Part shown: positions 8,280-9,821 of the stretch, piece by piece | Position numbering within the stretch: the stretch's first letter is position 1 | Layout of the letters: each line of letters begins with the position of its first letter | Source: Chloroflexota bacterium | GTDB lineage: Bacteria > Chloroflexota > Anaerolineae > Anaerolineales > DRMV01 | NCBI GenBank assembly: GCA_013153335.1 | Contig: JAADEP010000140.1 | Coordinates: forward strand, 1 to 9,821 | Reading direction: 5' to 3' | DNA length: 9,821 nucleotides | The notes under the pieces: model-generated | Database searches by the model: none | Seen by the model: only the letters and a program-made list of their open reading frames with translations | What the model was told of the DNA's origin: nothing | Made by a program: the position numbers and the translations under genes

Positions 8280-8298
8280 CCCTTCGGTTAGCCGAGGG
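8280..8298 (-). other. Intergenic hairpin between LutA-like gene and 132-aa gene
   Basis: Arms CCC-T-CGG (8280-8287, one bulged T) and CCGAGGG (8292-8298) close a TTAG loop. On the minus strand the stem is followed by GTCTTG, not a T-run, so it does not qualify as an intrinsic terminator. It could protect or separate transcript segments, or be chance. Confidence 0.3.
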
Positions 8299-8325
8299 AA
8301 GACCGCCAGCCCTCGCCTCAAGGTT

Positions 8326-9165
8326 TTAGGTTTTCTGTTTCGTGTTCGTTGCGGACGGCTCGGCCTCGGGCCGGACGCCCGCGCGGGTGGTTTGGCGTTT
8401 GCCATATTGGATGGCCGCGTCCAAGAATTCGGCCAGATGCACGATAGGCGGTCCCATCCTCTCCCCCCGGGAACGACGGACGCCTGCGATGTGGAGCAGG
8501 CATCCTGGGTCAGCGGTGACGGCGATATGGGCCCGGGTTTGGACCAAAGCGTGCACCTTGTGCTCCCCTATGGCCATGGCGATGTCGGGATGTTGCGACG
8601 AAAAAACGCCACCAAAACCGCAACAAACATCCTCCTCGGGCAAAGGCACGCGCTGCACGGCCTCAACCCCATCCAACAACGCCTTAGGTTCCGCATCAAC
8701 GCCCAACTCGCGACGCAAATGACACGACGCGTGGTAGGTCACCCGGCCCGGCCATACGGCTTGAGGCAAGCGGGTTTGGCCCAACACCCGTACCAAGAAC
8801 TCGGAAAACTCGAACACGCGCTCACTCAGTGCCTGGGCCCGCGAAAGCCACGCGGGGTCGTCCGCGAACAAGGTCAGGTAGTGCTTGCGCATCATGGCCG
8901 CGCACGACCCGGCCGGGACCACCACCGGCCCGGGCTGCGCCTCCAAGGCCGCGATGGTCTTTTGGGCCAGGCGGCGAGCCTCGTCCCACAAGCCTGCGTT
9001 AAACGCGGGCTGGCCGCAGCAGGTCACGCCCTGGACCAGGGCCACGTCGAGCCCAAGATGCTCGAGCACCCGCCGCGCAGCTTCAACCACCGTCGGCCGA
9101 AAGGTCGACGCCAAACAAGGCGCGAACAGCCGAATCCGCGTCGGCGCATCCTCAGCCAAGGCCAT
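8326..9165 (-). CDS. LutA/YkgE-type (Fe-S)-binding CCG-domain protein
   Basis: This resembles LutA, the CCG-domain subunit of the LutABC L-lactate oxidation system. CCG domains bind an iron-sulfur cluster and pass electrons in related enzymes (GlcF, GlpC, HdrB). Two CCG repeats are visible in 279 aa: Cys17 in FAPC, TCCGQPAFN (48-56) and PAGSCAAM (84-91); then TYHASCHL (143-150), VCCGFGGVFSS (180-190) and TADPGCLLHI (217-226). These match LutA-type proteins closely, including the PAGSCAAM and ADxGCLxHI contexts. The chain is somewhat longer than a usual LutA of about 240 residues, through a polar tail (about 255-279) with no recognised motif. No LutB, LutC or FAD-linked partner is present in this window. 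Its ATG comes one base after the tatA-like stop. An AGGAG lies about 13 bases upstream inside tatA, which suggests translational coupling. The activity could be lactate or glycolate oxidation, or heterodisulfide-type redox; the sequence alone cannot decide. Confidence 0.9.
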   Translation of the reverse strand: MALAEDAPTRIRLFAPCLASTFRPTVVEAARRVLEHLGLDVALVQGVTCCGQPAFNAGLWDEARRLAQKTIAALEAQPGPVVVPAGSCAAMMRKHYLTLFADDPAWLSRAQALSERVFEFSEFLVRVLGQTRLPQAVWPGRVTYHASCHLRRELGVDAEPKALLDGVEAVQRVPLPEEDVCCGFGGVFSSQHPDIAMAIGEHKVHALVQTRAHIAVTADPGCLLHIAGVRRSRGERMGPPIVHLAEFLDAAIQYGKRQTTRAGVRPEAEPSATNTKQKT

Positions 9166-9166
9166 A

Positions 9167-9385
9167 TTACGACATCGGCTCCTGGGGCCGCTCTGACGAT
9201 GAGGACGCCGCGTGCTCCTCCTCTTGCCCTTGGGCGTCCAACTCGCCTTGTAGCCCCTCCTTGAAGGCGCGCAGACCGCGTCCTAACTCCCCCATCACTT
9301 TGCTGATGCGGCCAACGCCGAACAAAAGTAGCACGATAATCAAGATGACGAGCCACTCAAAGGCTCCAAAGCTGCCGAAACTCAT
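9167..9385 (-). CDS. tatA: Sec-independent translocase subunit TatA/TatE-like
   Basis: A 72-residue protein with classic TatA architecture: a short N-terminus, one membrane helix (about 9-21), the Phe-Gly hinge (FG, 22-23), an amphipathic helix (RISKVMGELGRGLRAFKEGL, 26-45) and a charged, Ser- and Glu-rich tail. TatA oligomers form the pathway by which TatBC delivers folded twin-arginine proteins, often cofactor-containing ones, across the cytoplasmic membrane. TatA, TatE and TatB are hard to tell apart at this length; the short tail favours TatA/E. The ribosome site AGGAGG sits 5 bases before ATG 9385, the strongest in the window. It is the first gene after the leftward promoter and ends one base before the LutA-like gene. 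No tatC or tatB is in view. Confidence 0.92.
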   Translation of the reverse strand: MSFGSFGAFEWLVILIIVLLLFGVGRISKVMGELGRGLRAFKEGLQGELDAQGQEEEHAASSSSERPQEPMS

Positions 9386-9400
9386 GCTCGCCTCCTTGAC

Positions 9401-9418
9401 GGCCTTTGCGAAAAAGCC
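9401..9418 (-). promoter_or_regulatory. Hairpin in the tatA leader
   Basis: On the minus strand GGCTTTT and AAAGGCC pair (seven pairs, one of them G-T) around the loop TCGC. The stem ends four bases before the AGGAGG ribosome site. It has no following T-run, so it is not a terminator; it may influence mRNA stability or ribosome access. Confidence 0.35.
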
Positions 9419-9501
9419 GACCTACGCCAACCTCGATGCTATCGTGCGGATAGGGGCCTCCTCCACGCGCGTTCTACCCTCCATCCTCCCGGGATACTTT
9501 C

Positions 9502-9510
9502 ATTATACCA
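9502..9510 (-). promoter_or_regulatory. Extended -10 promoter for tatA and the LutA-like gene
   Basis: The minus strand reads TGGTATAAT, a perfect TATAAT preceded by the extended TGn element. No good -35 hexamer lies 16-18 bases upstream, which fits an extended -10 promoter for the housekeeping sigma factor. Transcription would start near 9495 and give a leader of about 110 nt before ATG 9385. Confidence 0.6.
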
Positions 9511-9666
9511 CGCTCCGACTCGCGCGGTGGTTCATTTGCACGCGCTGGGCGCAGAAGCGAGCGCGCGGCGAAGGCACGCCCCCGGCCAGGTCGCCATCCG
9601 GTCAAGACATGAGCGTCGAAGCAGGCCCCACCGCGTGGCTACCCTCTTGTGGGGCCAGGGGCGCCC

Positions 9667-9693
9667 TTGCAGCCAGCGAGCGCCTGGTATAAT
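9667..9693 (+). promoter_or_regulatory. Rightward extended -10 promoter
   Basis: The -10 box TATAAT (9688-9693) is preceded by TGG (9685-9687), giving an extended -10. A possible -35, TTGCAG (9667-9672), is 15 bases upstream, a little close. The start would be near 9700, leaving a leader of about 63 nt before ATG 9764. The core decamer is identical to that of the leftward promoter. Confidence 0.6.
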
Positions 9694-9763
9694 GGAGTAA
9701 CCAACACGCGGGCTTGGGCATGGCTTGAGTCCCGAGGGTGAGGTGGTAGGAAAGCCCAACACG

Positions 9764-9821
9764 ATGCACGCGAAACGGTCCTTGCCCGACCCTGACAAAC
9801 TAAGCTTGTTCACCGCCGCGA
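9764..9821 (+). CDS. Start of a rightward gene, truncated by the window edge
   Basis: An open frame begins at ATG 9764 and runs 19 codons to the window edge (MHAKRSLPDPDKLSLFTAA). It lies about 63 bases downstream of a strong rightward promoter. A weak AGGA (9748-9751) sits 12 bases before the start. The basic start turning hydrophobic at LSLFTAA would fit a membrane protein, but too little is visible to name it. It is the only plus-strand frame I consider genic. Confidence 0.5.
   Translation, partial: MHAKRSLPDPDKLSLFTAA

Larger units (their letters stand above)
9386..9763. other. Divergent intergenic region with promoters and leaders
   Basis: This 378-bp region separates the leftward tatA operon from a rightward gene. 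It holds two outward-facing promoters, the two 5' leaders and about 174 bp of GC-rich sequence between the promoters. A 93-codon minus frame crosses part of it (9532-9813) but resembles nothing and overlaps the rightward gene start. I see no RNA gene. Confidence 0.7.

Noticed and set aside
8245..9264. Plus-strand open frame of 339 codons
   Set aside because: Antisense to the LutA-like gene, whose CCG motifs are unambiguous.
9421..9483. A 20-codon minus frame in the tatA leader (MEGRTRVEEAPIRTIASRLA)
   Set aside because: The GGGAGG directly touches the ATG, leaving no spacing for a ribosome site; there is no other support.
9700..9763. Small RNA or riboswitch in the rightward leader
   Set aside because: GAGGTGGTAGGAAAGCCC recalls RNase P or SRP RNA fragments in passing, but the conserved cores of those RNAs and of common riboswitches are absent.
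9532..9813. Minus-strand open frame of 93 codons in the intergenic region
   Set aside because: It covers both the rightward promoter and the plus-strand gene start, has no family resemblance and no ribosome site seen.

Overview
The window is a compact, GC-rich (roughly 60% or more by eye) bacterial segment. Seven genes all run leftward on the minus strand, and one gene start points rightward at the far right edge. A Chloroflexota organism, perhaps a thermophilic Anaerolineae-type one, is my best guess. The reasons are the anchored exoprotein with a long Thr/Pro linker, a TatA/LutA-like pair beside a highly Ala/Arg-rich PriA, and the general base composition. This is inference from style, not a marker-gene assignment. 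No rRNA, tRNA, CRISPR array, insertion sequence or integrase was seen.

Layout, right to left (direction of transcription): an intergenic region of 378 bp (9386-9763) carries two divergent promoters with the same extended -10 decamer, TGGTATAATG. The rightward one leads to a gene start at 9764 that is cut by the window edge. The leftward one leads, through a leader of about 110 nt with a hairpin, into tatA-like (9167-9385). A LutA-type CCG iron-sulfur protein follows after one base (8326-9165). Next come an unrecognised 132-aa protein (7853-8251), the primosomal helicase PriA (5039-7822), a class I SAM methyltransferase resembling an archaeal-type COG2521 family (4076-4927), a membrane-anchored M1-family zinc metallopeptidase (2445-4049), and a large APC-superfamily permease whose 3' end leaves the window (1-2363). 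The long open frames on the plus strand are antisense shadows of these GC-rich genes.

Working together: tatA and the LutA-like gene are almost certainly co-transcribed and probably translationally coupled. The methyltransferase and peptidase are 26 bp apart, and the permease follows 81 bp later. A surface peptidase upstream of an APC permease could release peptides or amino acids that the permease imports, but that link is a guess from position only. PriA is a housekeeping replication-restart helicase with no evident functional tie to its neighbours.

Most unusual points: a roughly 100-residue Ala/Pro/Thr-rich insertion and a DECH (not DEEH) motif in PriA; a hydrophilic insertion of about 65-90 residues between TM7 and TM8 plus a soluble C-terminal region of at least 230 residues in the permease; a solitary LutA-like subunit without LutB/LutC; and the paired identical promoters. 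I see no clear new multi-gene defence or mobile system here.
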